Source of the DNA: Micropterus salmoides
Taxonomy: Eukaryota; Chordata; Actinopteri; Centrarchiformes; Centrarchidae
DNA: 64,000 nucleotides
Direction: 5' to 3'
NCBI RefSeq assembly: GCF_014851395.1
Contig: NW_024040928.1
Span: 9,611,728-9,675,727, forward strand
Shown: positions 50,426 through 62,400 of the stretch, piece by piece
Position numbering within the stretch: the first letter of the stretch is position 1
Layout: each line of letters opens with the position of its first letter
Program-made: the position numbers and the translations under genes
Notes under the pieces: generated by a model
Databases searched by the model: none
What the model was told of the DNA's origin: nothing
The model's input: only the letters and a program-made list of their open reading frames with translations

Positions 50426-53400
50426 TCACCGGCAGCCACATCCCTCCACGACCATATCTTGGTAGTTTTTCAGGATGACCTTCTCGTATTCATCCAAGTA
50501 GAGCAGGGAGATGGGGCTGAGGTCAGTGGGCACACAACAGGCTCTGGGGATGTTTGAGTTGACTGAGTTGACCAGCGTTTGCACAATGGCATGATTGGTA
50601 GAATTGAGGTGGTCTGCTAGGGGGAACGGACATTCCCCTTGGCAATAAAAGGCGTGGTAGCCAGGGGGTGCCACTATCCACTCGTTCCACCCCACATCAC
50701 TGAAGTCCACATACAAGGCATGTCTCTTGCAGCTGGCCTTGTGCTGGTGCTTCCTGCGTTGTTTGCGGAGTGCCGCCTGACGTTTTTCCCGTGTGTGGAG
50801 TACCGAGTCCCCACGGCCGTCATGGCCATACGTCACCAGCAGAGGCCGAGCCTGAGACCAAGAGTCCTGGTCCTGGTGCAGGGACCGGCTCACCCTGACG
50901 TGCCTACTATGTCTCTCTGCATGCTCCCCATCCGTATCCCCCTCCCCTGGGTGAAGCACCTCCACCATGAATCCATGGTTGTGGCCATTCCCAGAGGTCC
51001 ACTGAGATACAGCGGGGCTGACGTCAAAGCTCTCCCAGCGGCTCAAAGAGTCCTGCACCAGCCGAGTGTCCAGCAGACGTGCCAGAGGATCCCTACCTTG
51101 AGTGGCAGGAACTCCAAATATCTCATAAATGTTGATACGATGGAAGCCACCTGCAGGAGCACTATCATTGGTGCTGCTGTTTTTGGAGCTGTTGTAGGGG
51201 GTTGCATCTCCCATGACCTGATCCCTGTAGATCCGCAGCTCCGCAGAGGTGATGAGCTCCTCATCAGGGATAGAAGTGAGGTTGAAGTAGAACTGCTGCG
51301 TTGTTTTGCCTTTCAGGCTGGCCAGGGCCTCCATAGACTCTAGAAGAGATAGCACAGAGACAAACACAGTGTAAGAAGATTGGGGTGTGAAATGCATGCC
51401 AAGGATGAAACAAAGAGTTTATGCATGATAAAAGAATGAGAAACAACGTATATGATTAAAGCCTAGCTGGCTCCATAGAATCACTGTGAGCAGGGAAACG
51501 TTGGCCCTGGATGGTTTCTCCCATGGTTTCTTTTGCTCTCTCTCTTTCTCTCTCACTCACACACACACACATTCACCCGCACACACAGCCAAGCTGCCAC
51601 GTGGTTATATTGAGTGGCTGTGGGCCATTGTCACACAGGCATAACACACACATCAACACTTTGCACGCAGAACTCAGTGTAATAGCAGGCAAATTCTCAT
51701 GGTGATGTAATACGGTCATTAGTGTCATGCTCATAAATTTACCTGGTTAAATGTCAGAAGATGAAAGCAGTGCGCTTCCATCTGTTGATAAGATCAAGCA
51801 TGCTAGTCAGCCTGCCTTCAAAATGAGCAGCCAATTCTCATATATGAGAATTGGCTGCTCTGCTGTAGCAGCCAAGAATTGGCAATTCCTAAATATCAAT
51901 GTACATGAAAAGAAGTTGTACCATATATTGAAGGATTATCAAAGATGCAATATGGAAGTCAATGTAAAATTTATTACGTACACAAATGGTAACATTTATG
52001 CCAGCTGTTGCATTAACCTTTACAGAACTGGCCAGCTCTTCATCACTTGTAAATATCTAAATTCTGGAGTAAATCTATAGACCACAAATGGAAAGCTGAG
52101 TAAACAATGATTGAAATTGTATTATTCAATTGTGCTAACAGTTCTAAGCCTGTAAATGCTATCCTTTCCGAAAGATTACCGTCCTGAGGCACATGAAAGT
52201 CATATATATACATAAGCTCATTGGCATTCCCCTCTATAATGTACAGTAAATGAAAGAAATCTTAGTGAAAGCTGCAATTTTCTTTGAGGCAGCCCCACTT
52301 TGAACTCTTTATGAAGTTCATAGATGATGCACAGACACATGTTTTAATCTGTTTGGTGTGGTAAAATAAACACAAACTTTGAACTCTGTGCTGTTTCAAA
52401 GGAGGCATTTAGGAAATTCCACCATCTCATCCTAAACCTCCCTCCAGAGGCACAAAGACCTCAATTAGGCCTATCACTTCTCATTTGATGTGGGAAAGCC
52501 CCCTGTCTCGCGTTCCCTATCCTCTGTCCCCAATCCCTCTCTTTCTTTCTTTCCTCAGCTCCCAAATCCCATTCTCCCTCTGTTCTCTTAGCCCCAAATC
52601 CTCTTTTCTTTCTGTCTCCTTCTCTGTCACTCCTTCTCTGTTTCTTTCTGCAGAAGCGTTCTCATTCCCTCCGCCTGTCTCTCCTCTGAGGAAGGGCTGT
52701 GTGAACAAGTTGAGGCTTGTCAAAAACGTGTGAACCACAGATATGAGTGTACCAACATTCCTAATTTCTTTTTGCACTGCATGCCAAAATAAAAAGATAA
52801 AGGCTAATGTTGGGTCATTCATCACGGACCTGTCTCTGGCAGTCACTTCCTCTGTAATAGTGGAAATGTTCTATTTGGCATGGGAAATGGTTATTTTTGA
52901 AAACTGATAGCAGTGAAACTAATTATCCTAGTGAAATTAATATCAGCAGGCAGATGTGATGAATGATTAGAGCTGTTTGCTTTGATGTGCTGCACTTACA
53001 TCTGTAGATACATGCTTATTATACGGAGTAGCCATCAATTGCACGTCTCTTGACATGGGAAGACTAACAGCCCTGCAGCTCTGTTAACATAGGATGAAAA
53101 AGCCTGGGGAGCATATGTAAACACAGTCTGAACACATTCGTAATGGCCGGTGGTGTCAAGGTGTGTGCTGGCCTGGTGCAGAGGTTTCCAGTAGTGGCCA
53201 GGGAGCAGTCACTCAGCCTGGCTGCCCCGGCCAGGCTTGTTTGTAGTGTGTCAGTGTAGCCACTGGGTGTCATTGCACTAGGCCTCTGGAGAGCACCCAA
53301 GCAACCACTCAACCACCCCTCTGACTCACCCCTGATGGAAACTTCCCCACTCAAACACTTGGGACTATGTATAAGGACTCTGTGCAGAGCCCCTATGGAC

Positions 53401-54822
53401 TCAACTTGTATGTTGTTAAATATGAAACATGGGCCATAGCAAATTGAATGGTAGATAAAGAGTTGCTACATGTTTGACAGTAATAGTTATTTTTTTATCA
53501 CATATAAGATATTATGACCAGGTGCATCCGCTCAGCAGTTAAACTGAATATATCAAGAAAGCATCCCTTATGTTTAAATTGCACCTGTTAGATCATCACA
53601 TCAGCAACATTGTATTAACATATAGTGTATGACTTAGGAACTAATGCATTTTATCCAGCATCTATGAATCTTCAATGTGTAAGCCTTAATCATCTGAGCA
53701 GCATATGTTGCCTTCGAAGTAAAATGCAATTGAACTGAAACACTGAATTCAACAGTCAGCCCGTATCCAGAAAATAAACTAAGTGAGCAATTATGGTGTT
53801 ATTGGAACGTGCGTAATGGCGCACAGCGCGGAAAGAGGGGTGATTTGGAGAGAATAAGGCGCGCAACCCCTCCTTCGAGCTTTACTAAGGACTAATTTCT
53901 GTCCCGTTAAAATGACTCAGAATTCAGTCTGACAGGATGACTTGGTCATAATGCGTGTTAGTATAATGTCATGTCGTGTGTTATTGAAGTAACAGGGTGA
54001 TGACTATCACCTGCGCAATGGCACACCGCCCTTTATCCTACTCCTGTGGTGCGTGTCTGGAAAAACTGTTTTCAGTGCCCACGCAAACACCATCAATTAT
54101 TAAGAAACAAATTACCCCAGGGATACCACCGCCCCTTGATGTTTTTGAAGCCTGTGACAGCTGCGCCAGGGGAATGTCTGGTTAAAGGTTGCATCACTAC
54201 ATATATGAGAGCTATAAGCTGCTTTAATTGCGCATGAGATACTTGTTTGTAATTATGTCAGTGGGTTTAAAGCAATCGCAAACTTATTAAAGAGTTGCAA
54301 ATAAATTTGACGCGTGCCACCTGTAACTGACTAACGCTCCATAAAACACTGAAGACTCTGAAGTTCAGTCTTGACGTTCTGAGTCATGTTTAAACATAGG
54401 TTTGTGTTGTCTGAGAGAGCCGAGGAGCTCTCCGGCTGACAGGTAAAGGTATGTCACTAATACATACCTTCATGGTGAAAGCTTCTAATCGTGTTGGCCT
54501 TGCTGGCGGCTCTCTCTGCGTGTTTCCCCATGCTCTTGGGTCGTTTAATGCTGTGGTCTCCGTTTGCTGAGTGCATGCGGTAAAGGTCCACCATGTACTG
54601 CGGCACCACGGCTTGCTTGCTCGGGGTCGGCCTGCGCCTCAGTCCAAACATATTGAGAAGCCGAAGCTCAAACTCGTTGAGGACGCTCTCCGACTGCTCT
54701 GGGGCCTGCTTCCCGGATTCGCTGTATTTCCTCCGGCCGACCTCGGGGATAAGTCCCGTAGCACCTTCCAGCAACACCTGAGCGAGCAGCAGTACCATGA
54801 GAGAGCGGACCACGGCGACCAT
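50426..54822 (-). CDS. bmp2: Bone morphogenetic protein 2, two coding exons, 422 aa
   Basis: This is a secreted TGF-beta superfamily ligand that signals through type I/II BMP receptors to Smad1/5, with roles in dorsoventral patterning, skeleton and heart. Coding exons are 54468-54822 and 50426-51339 (1269 nt, GT-AG, phase 1). Residues 1-23 are the signal peptide (MVAVVRSLMVLLLAQVLLEG). The prodomain includes LNEFELRLLNMFGLRRRPTP, WESFDVSPAVSQW and RHVRVSRSLHQDQDSWSQ. The furin site REKR (302-305) releases a 117-residue mature ligand that starts QAALRKQRRKHQHK, a basic heparin-binding tail. The seven-cysteine knot runs from C322 to the terminal GCGCR, with VGWNEWIVAPPGYHAFYC and the N-glycosylation site in LNSTNHA. 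BMP4 is excluded by the prodomain. The N-terminus is closest, from memory, to the fish bmp2b form, but a/b assignment needs a tree. Confidence 0.95.
51535..51573. repeat. TC/CA microsatellite, bmp2 intron
   Basis: A (TC)n stretch followed by (CA)n, about 200 bp upstream of the bmp2 second coding exon on its strand. Confidence 0.85.
51825..51888. repeat. Palindrome cluster in bmp2 intron
   Basis: 51825-51860 is a perfect 36-bp palindrome (arms of 18, beginning GAGCAGCCAATTCTCATA, no spacer). Its right arm TTGGCTGCT (51851-51859) is also complementary to AGCAGCCAA (51867-51875), and GAATTGGCAATTC (51876-51888) is a third inverted repeat. The two hairpins compete for the same arm. Confidence 0.85.
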
Positions 54823-56130
54823 GATCAGTCAGTCCCTGTGGAGAAAGTTGGTTTCTGTCAATACACTGGCGCTGAGGTATTGACATGAGATATGGACACC
54901 GCAGGGGCTTCACTGCAACATTCCCTAAACTGTGTGTGATCCCCGTACAGTAGGAATGATTGAAGGAGAGCAGGTTAAAAAGGGAAGACACTTCTTCACT
55001 TTGAAGTAGCTAGAACAAAAAAAGTGGGCTGCGAATATAACGCCGCCGGCAGTATAGCGTATCTAACTGAAACAGAAGATTGATCTTAACATGAACAGAA
55101 ACAGAAATCAAAGAAAGTTGCGGGAGAGACTACAGACAAAAAGTCTCCAATTAGAAGATATAAGAAGTCGTGTTTAATGACGTGATATTAAAAGAAATAC
55201 AAGTGTGCGTGGCCCGAAGGACCACACGAAACATGAAAGAATGTTGTCAGGAAAAGAGTTGGGATACACAGCAGCAGGAGAGGCAGTCAGACAGTGCTAC
55301 AAGCACAGGCTTTGACGGTCATGTATAATCACAAGGGATAGAATTACTTAAAGAGCCTCGCAGGTGTTAGATCTGACGTGCGTACCAGAGCCAGATGTAG
55401 CCCGGGACAAGACATCAAAAACATCAAAAACGAAATATCATATGAGTAGCACTACCTCCAAAGAAGCAACTTTTTAACTGCATTTCACAGCGTTTTCCCC
55501 GAGGTTCAAAATGGGAACACTTTGACTTTTACGCACACACCCTATGAGCTTATAGTGGGAGAACTGTCGATTTCCAGTTGTAAAGTTAACGTTTGCTCGT
55601 GAATCAAGATATTTTATACCTGTTAACATTCGTAGGATTGACTTTAGAAAACTTCATCAACTAAGTCCATCAGCCTTATTTTACCTGACGAGGAAGCGCT
55701 GTGTCCGGTCGTCGTTCCACCTTTGTGCTCCGATAAATTCCACATTAATTCCTGTTTAATCCACGCTGCTTCTCCTTGGGGGACCAAAGACAGCCCATGC
55801 CCTTCGCTGATCGCCTCTCGCACATATTCTCACCAGCTGCAATTCGGGGTAGGTCTTGGTCAGCACGGAAAGTAAGGAAAAATATGTTAAGTCTATGAGG
55901 AAGCGAGTTTGCGTAGGCAGGATCGATCTAAGTATAAAGCATCTTGGTTGAACATCTTCAAAAGAGAACAATTCGCTGAGACAAAAATTGAGCGAAGCTG
56001 CCTTTAAGAGAGATAAGCGCACTCAAGTGTCGCTCCTTGGACGTTGTGGCTTCGAGTTGGGGAGCGTGTCGCCTCTCCTCTGTGCGCCACAGCGTAGTGG
56101 TTGAATTGATTGGTGCCTTCTCTTCCCCCT
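54823..56130 (-). promoter_or_regulatory. bmp2: bmp2 5' region: intron, non-coding first exon and promoter
   Basis: The coding exon extends only to 54835, where CTCCACAG is a clear acceptor 13 nt before the ATG, so a non-coding exon lies upstream. A donor (GTCAG|gtaaaa) is at 55685/55684, giving a probable first exon from about 56100 to 55685. This matches the vertebrate BMP2 layout of one non-coding and two coding exons. The transcription start is not fixed. A TTTATA stretch at 55933-55938 (read on the minus strand) may be TATA-like. Confidence 0.5.
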
Positions 56131-58004
56131 GGCGACTCTTTTTGTTGTACAGTGATGTCACTGGGGGCTGTCAATCATTTGTCTACTATAAAGAACCTCC
56201 TGCGGAGCTCTAATCTTTTAATACAGTCCCTACTTTGAATAAATTCCTAATTTACATTTTAGCAAAATTAAATGATTCCACAAAATGCTGGTGACCCCGT
56301 TGGCCCCCTTCTCATGATCTCAGAACTTTTGTGAACCATCAGAAAATATACATAAAAAAAACACTAATCTTATTACAAAGGAGTCTTCACATATCCTGGA
56401 AAATTCACACCATAAAAATAGTTACAGAGTCAACAGTTAAAACCATACTGTTGCTTTTAGTTGTTTGTGTTTTTGGGATGATTTTTCCATATATAGGAAT
56501 AGCAATCGTTTGTTTGCTTAACATCAAAATGGCAAGGGTTACAGTCCCTAGGTGGTGCAATATTCCTGTCCATTTGACCACACAGAGCAAAAAAAAAAAG
56601 AAAACATGTCAGATCATGCTGTTTCATAAATAGATCGTTGATCAAGGTGTTAATAGCTGGATCAGACTTTAGCTTTTGGATTAAGGCTAATAGATAATTG
56701 CATCACAATATGTTGCTTTTGTGGTTTCAAAGGATTAGACCCCTCAGAGGGACTATCACATCCTCCCGCTGAACTTCACTATGTGCGTGGGGGTACTTGT
56801 ACATGTGTGTCTGACACCAGAGCTGATTTATACATGCTTCCTCCTGGCTGGATTCACCTTTTCATTTCATTCCAATTTCAAGCTCGACGTTGAGTGAGAG
56901 AGTCTTCGAGAGTAGGAAGGCCATATTTGTTCACTTAGTTTAAGTAAAACTCCACATTTTGAAACTCTGCTCACAACAAAATCTCTCAAAGAGACTGCTT
57001 TGGTCTGATACAAAATATATTCTTTTTCTTAATCTAAGTGAAATGTTGTTCGTTTATGTTTGAAAGAATCATCTAGACTTTGGAGAGTACCTGTATTTGT
57101 ACATTACATGCTCTCAGTGGCAAAGAGGGGTGAGATAGGCGTTGCTGCATTGTTTTTAGCCTGTGGAGTGTAGTCAACAGCATTAATGTTAGGGTCATCT
57201 CCATAAGAAAAGCCCCCATAAATTCCCTCTAGTGACTTCCATTAGGTGATGATGGTGGGGCAAGCGGCTGTGTTTTGGCCAAAGCACTGGGCCTGTTTTC
57301 TTCGGAGAGATGGCAAAAGATTAAATCCCACAGAGATCACAAGATATCTTTGTCTCCTTCCAGGACAATAACATTTTATGAGGGATAATCCCGGATCATC
57401 CACTTAGCAATTAAAATACAGAGAGGCCAGTGGGTGCGTGCCGTTACCTGAGTGGCAGGGTGCACTGTTTCGTGGCCTTCCCTCGCTGGATCCAAACACT
57501 TTTGATTTGATACTTTTTCGGTGGTGAATCTCTTATGCTTATTTGCATAAAGTCAGTTAAAGGTGACACATACCTTCTATCCAATCTTTTCCAAATAAGT
57601 TATTCCAGTCCGCTTCATTCATTCATTTATTTTCCCCGTTCATTCATAAAGTCACGGTATGAGAGAACATGTTAATTCATTCATACTGCTAAGATTTGCT
57701 CTATTGTCGAGTTAATCTGTTGGCAGTGATAGTTGGGTCTCTGCTATTGCCAAAACACCACTTGGTGAACCGAGTACTCTAAACCCAAACCCAGGTAAAA
57801 GCTGCTTGGCATTCAGATGCTTTAGATTAGGGGATAGGTCTCACACAGTAAGCTGTGAGCATCTTTAATTACCCGAGTGAGAGGATTAGAAAGAGAGGGC
57901 TTTATCTGATGCTTTCTGCCTATTTCTCTTTCTGTATATTTATAGGTGGGGTTTGGAATGATGGGCATATGATGGTGTGTGTTTGTAGTGCACGTACAAG
58001 TATA

Positions 58005-58330
58005 CTGTAATTTTAATAATATTAATAATAGCTTTATTTGTATAGCTCTTCAATGTAAAACATAGACAAGAAAAAAAAAAAAGCATCACACACAGTGGTG
58101 TGCAACGATTAAAACATAAAAGAAATCAATGTGCGATTAATGAAGAAATAAATTACACACCACACGTTAAAAGCTATTTTGTATAAATGAGTCTTAAAAA
58201 GTGAGATGAAACCAGGAACAGACTCTGCAAGCCTGGCGCAGCTTGTGTCAGGCCAAGGCTGCTGAGGGACTTGATGAGAGATGCCCAGAGTGGTTTGAGA
58301 AGGTCATGCGGCTCTGATACTGTATATATG
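58005..58330 (+). repeat. Diverged dispersed fish repeat ('aataatagctttatttgtatag' type)
   Basis: The start 'taataatattaataatagctttatttgtatagc' and the later 'gtataaatgagtcttaaaaagtgagatgaaacc' and 'caggccaaggctgctgagg' follow the order of a very common fish interspersed repeat, probably a LINE/SINE-derived family. Assignment is from memory. Borders are approximate. Confidence 0.45.
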
Positions 58331-61036
58331 ATTGTTTTGGGCCAGATACATCATTCTTATCTACCGTTGCCACTGATCCAATTACATGCTGATTGAAAGG
58401 ACAACATCACAGAGCAAAACTCAGGCAGCCAGAGAGGGCAGGTAGAGATATGCTATCTTAAACACAAATGAACGACCTACTGAGGAGGGCTCTGAGAGGT
58501 TAAACTGTGATTCAGCCAGACAGCGTTAACCCGGCACGACCACCACCATCACTAGCGCCATTATTTCCTTCCAGCAGGCCTTCGTTTGTGATGATAGCAG
58601 TCTTAAAGTTACAGCATAAAATTGTCAAGACAGTGGTGCTCGCATGGATCTCCGCTGTTCTTTAACACTACAGTGTCATCCGGCCCATTAGGACAGTGGT
58701 TTACAAACGTTTTTTTTTTCTGGCAATAAATCTAGATGTTCTACTCTCTTGTCCAACAGCTTATAGGAAGAGGGAAACATTATTCAAGTGAAAATGTAGT
58801 GTTGTCAAAACAAGCGCAAATGCTGTACAGGGTTTCCCACACTTATGTCTAAGCTCAATTCCATAATATTTCTGTAACATATATACTCAGTGTTTATGGT
58901 GGTACAGCAGTTACTCAGTTTTCACAGATCCTGTTGCGATAAAAATTTCTTTACCATACACAGAAATGTGAAGGAGTTCTGTTACTTTAAACAACAAGTG
59001 ACATTTAACTTTATGGGCTGCAGGAACATATACAGGGAAGCAAATATCTTCAAAATCTCCCATAACCCACAGGTGGATTGAAAAACAATGCATTAGAGTA
59101 TCTGTACATTCACATAACGGTCATTTAGCTATACATCATTGTTATCAGATTAAACTGGAGTTCTTAGAATTCCTTATGTTCCAGCGTAAGGACTAATACG
59201 ACCAGCCTCTGATCCAACCCCCGGGGCTTTGCTTACGAGCACAACTGAACACTCTCTGTCATGAATCACCCTATTTTGTCCCATTTCTGGTTGCTGTTTG
59301 ACTCTCTCCTTTTCTTTATGTTATGTTCTTACACATGTCATCGCAATTTATTAACCCTCTCTGACTCTCTCTGTAAGACAATTTGGAGCTAAAGTTCAGG
59401 TTATTGAAACACACAGACACTCACCTGCATATAGTATATTTTTCTAATAATTTGAAAGTCAGATATTTTCAATGGTATTTCCATTCATCCTTCACCCTTT
59501 GGGGAAATCATCTTCAGTAACCAAAAGAATAATATACAGTAAACCACCATCACGTACTTTGCTTCAAATAATAGATGTATCTTTTTCTTGTATGGAAACC
59601 CCCGTAAGGGAGAACAACGTGTAACACATAACACTTATAACAAAAGTATAATGAATCTATTGAAGGGGGGATATTTGAGGTTATTTGAGGGAGATTAGGA
59701 TAGAATGTGTTTTGTTGTTTTAATAAGTAAATCCTGAGGAAGAGAAGAAGACATGGTTTATTGTCCTCTGCTCACCAGAGATATGTACATGCTCATTTCT
59801 TTGCATGCCACGGTATGTGTGCCATGTGCCGTGTGTGTCTGTGTGTCTGTGTGTCTGTGTGTACGCATGATGTGGATGGCGCGGCCTTCTCTTGTCATCA
59901 CGTACATTCCAGGAGTCAGGGGGCAGACGAAGCCCTGAGATGACACTGCAGATCCAACTATTAGCCTTTCACCTGCTGTTAACAGCAGCTTGGCTAGACA
60001 CAGGGCCTGCATTCCTCTGCCTTGAGCCTGATGTAGTCTTAACACATTGTTCCATACCTACAAGGAGATAATCTTCAGAGATGTTGCTCGAAAACCAGGG
60101 AACAATTAGTTGCCATGACTCACCTCTAATTCAACGCTCGATCAAAGTAGGCTTTTTAATTTGAAAACCAGTAAAAACTTCATCAATCCACATGTGTTTG
60201 ACAGCAGAAGCACGACTGCTGGGCTATGCCGAGCACGTGCACATGGTGCATGAAAGAGATTGTGGGGAAATGGGACACATTTGATATAGTTTGGTCCCGA
60301 AATGGAAACCCACCAAGGTCAGAGACGGCCAGCTAGAAAGCCAGAGTCAATATTTATGGATACTGAACATGTGGCACACTTCTCTACCCACTAATTTGAG
60401 CAACAAGTCCACCTCCAGATTATATGGCCTCTCAGAGATCACAAAAGAGGGTCCAAACCTTGCTTGCATGTTTGAAAGATTGAGAAGCACGTTGAGGTTG
60501 GTCATTGACTAGAAGCTGTGCATAATTTGCCAAATTGGCACGCTCTTTATTTGTTTGTTTTAATTTTCTGTGTAAATAGGGGACAGGGGAGCTTTGATCA
60601 GCCTCCGTTATCCAGATTCACAGTATGTTGTATTTATCAGTTCCATTTGATATAGATATCACTGTAATTGTCATATTGTGAAATCACTTTTGATTGTTTT
60701 TTATTAAACCAAAAAGCATATTTAGATTTTAAGTCCTCTGTCACATATCAGAAAAATTGACATATTGACTTGTATTTATGAGACACATGTCTTTTGATGT
60801 CAGAACCATGTCCTCGTTACTTGTTCTTACACACTACTGAACAAGGTGAAGTTTGATGCCTGGTTCTCTGATTATATAACAGTAATACCACAACACAGCT
60901 ATAAAATCAGTATACCAGTACGAAAAACGTTTAGCTCTGTACGGACCTCACACTTCAGCAACTCACAATAGGAGTGATATAAACACATGCTTCATTTAGC
61001 AAGCTAGTTGGGATGAGAGGCAGTTACTTCCATTTT

Positions 61037-61075
<39 letters not shown>

Positions 61076-62089
61076 AATACAGGGATCTGCCCTTTGAATG
61101 CAGCTCCACTCATAAAGACACCATGCGTCACTCAATTATATGTCTGCATGATTAGAAGCTTGAGCTACATAAACAGCCAGCGTCAAGATTTACATTTTAC
61201 CGCTTAAGCACAAGCAGCTGTTTACAGACCAAGGAAGGAAGGAAAACACTTAGCAAGTATCTATACATGAGAGGCAATCAGATGACAAAGATGGTTTCAA
61301 TTAATAGTTGTTTATGTAGATCTAATGTAATACTTGCTGGAATCATTGCTTGCTCTCAATGCTAACGCTTCTGGGTTTTAGACATGTTAATATGTGCATG
61401 CAGCTAAGTAATGCAGAAGTGTAAAATGTAGGTCCTTTAAGGGTTAAGGAAACCAAAAACACAAATAGAAACATCCTGATAAAAGTGTTGTGACCTTCAC
61501 AGGCAAACACAAACTGACAGCGTTTTCAATCACTCGCTAGGTGAGAGCAACACTCTTCATATGCTTCATCCGCAGTGTCAAGCCATAAGCAGTACCACGC
61601 ACTGTAGCTTCACATGTTCTTCACTTACACAAAACTACATTTCAGCTACACACCATGAGATTAGACCACTGCATGACGTAAGAAATTTCTTGACTCTGGG
61701 GGTTTTATCAATTGTGAGATTAGATACTGGGAAGGTTAGACAAAGCTGAACTATCAAACAGAGCAAGGACAGTATATTAACAATTGGAAATATTCACAAA
61801 GAGATTAAACACCAAAAGCTATGATAAGCAATTCTTTGTATGTAGATAATATTTGCTAAAGAGATGCATGTCATTGCTTTTAAAGAAGCAAAAATGTCTC
61901 AAATACAACCAATACTGGATGGAAAAATGTTCTGCTTTCTTCAATAACCAGTAGGAATTCATTGCCCAGCTACAGTCAACCCCTATTAGCATGACAACAT
62001 TTCTTTCTCAGGCACCATTTTTACCAAAAAACGTACAGTTTCACATGTATTGATAAAATACATTTGCGGCTAAACAACATTTTGTGTTT

Positions 62090-62400
62090 GTTAAAGCTGC
62101 TCTAATCAACATGGGATCAAATGACCATGTCTAATGTGAATGTCCAAACCGTCAAAGTTAGCCACTAGCTAGTGAACATAGCTGCGCATTTTGCTGCGCA
62201 TTTTGCTGCTTAATAGCAGAAATTTCTCTAAGGAGCTGGAAGAGACCAAAACAGAACAAAAACAGAGGGAATTTTGGACTTACATTTACTGGACAGGCAG
62301 AAACAAGTAGCAGTAGCGTTCATGTTTTGTTTTTTTTATGTTTATAGCTTCTTTCTGCTGCCCCCAAGTGGCCAACAAAATCAGTTACTGCAGGTATAAG
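62090..62400. repeat. Dispersed fish repeat ('gcccccaagtggcc' type)
   Basis: The segment starts 'aaagctgctctaatcaacatgggatcaaatgac' and ends 'ctgctgcccccaagtggccaacaaaatcagttactgcaggt'. Both are phrases I associate with one abundant teleost non-autonomous repeat. Class and exact borders are unknown. Confidence 0.4.

Noticed and set aside
50639..51343. 234-codon plus-strand frame opposite bmp2 exon 2
   Set aside because: It is an antisense shadow of the constrained bmp2 coding sequence, with no known domain.
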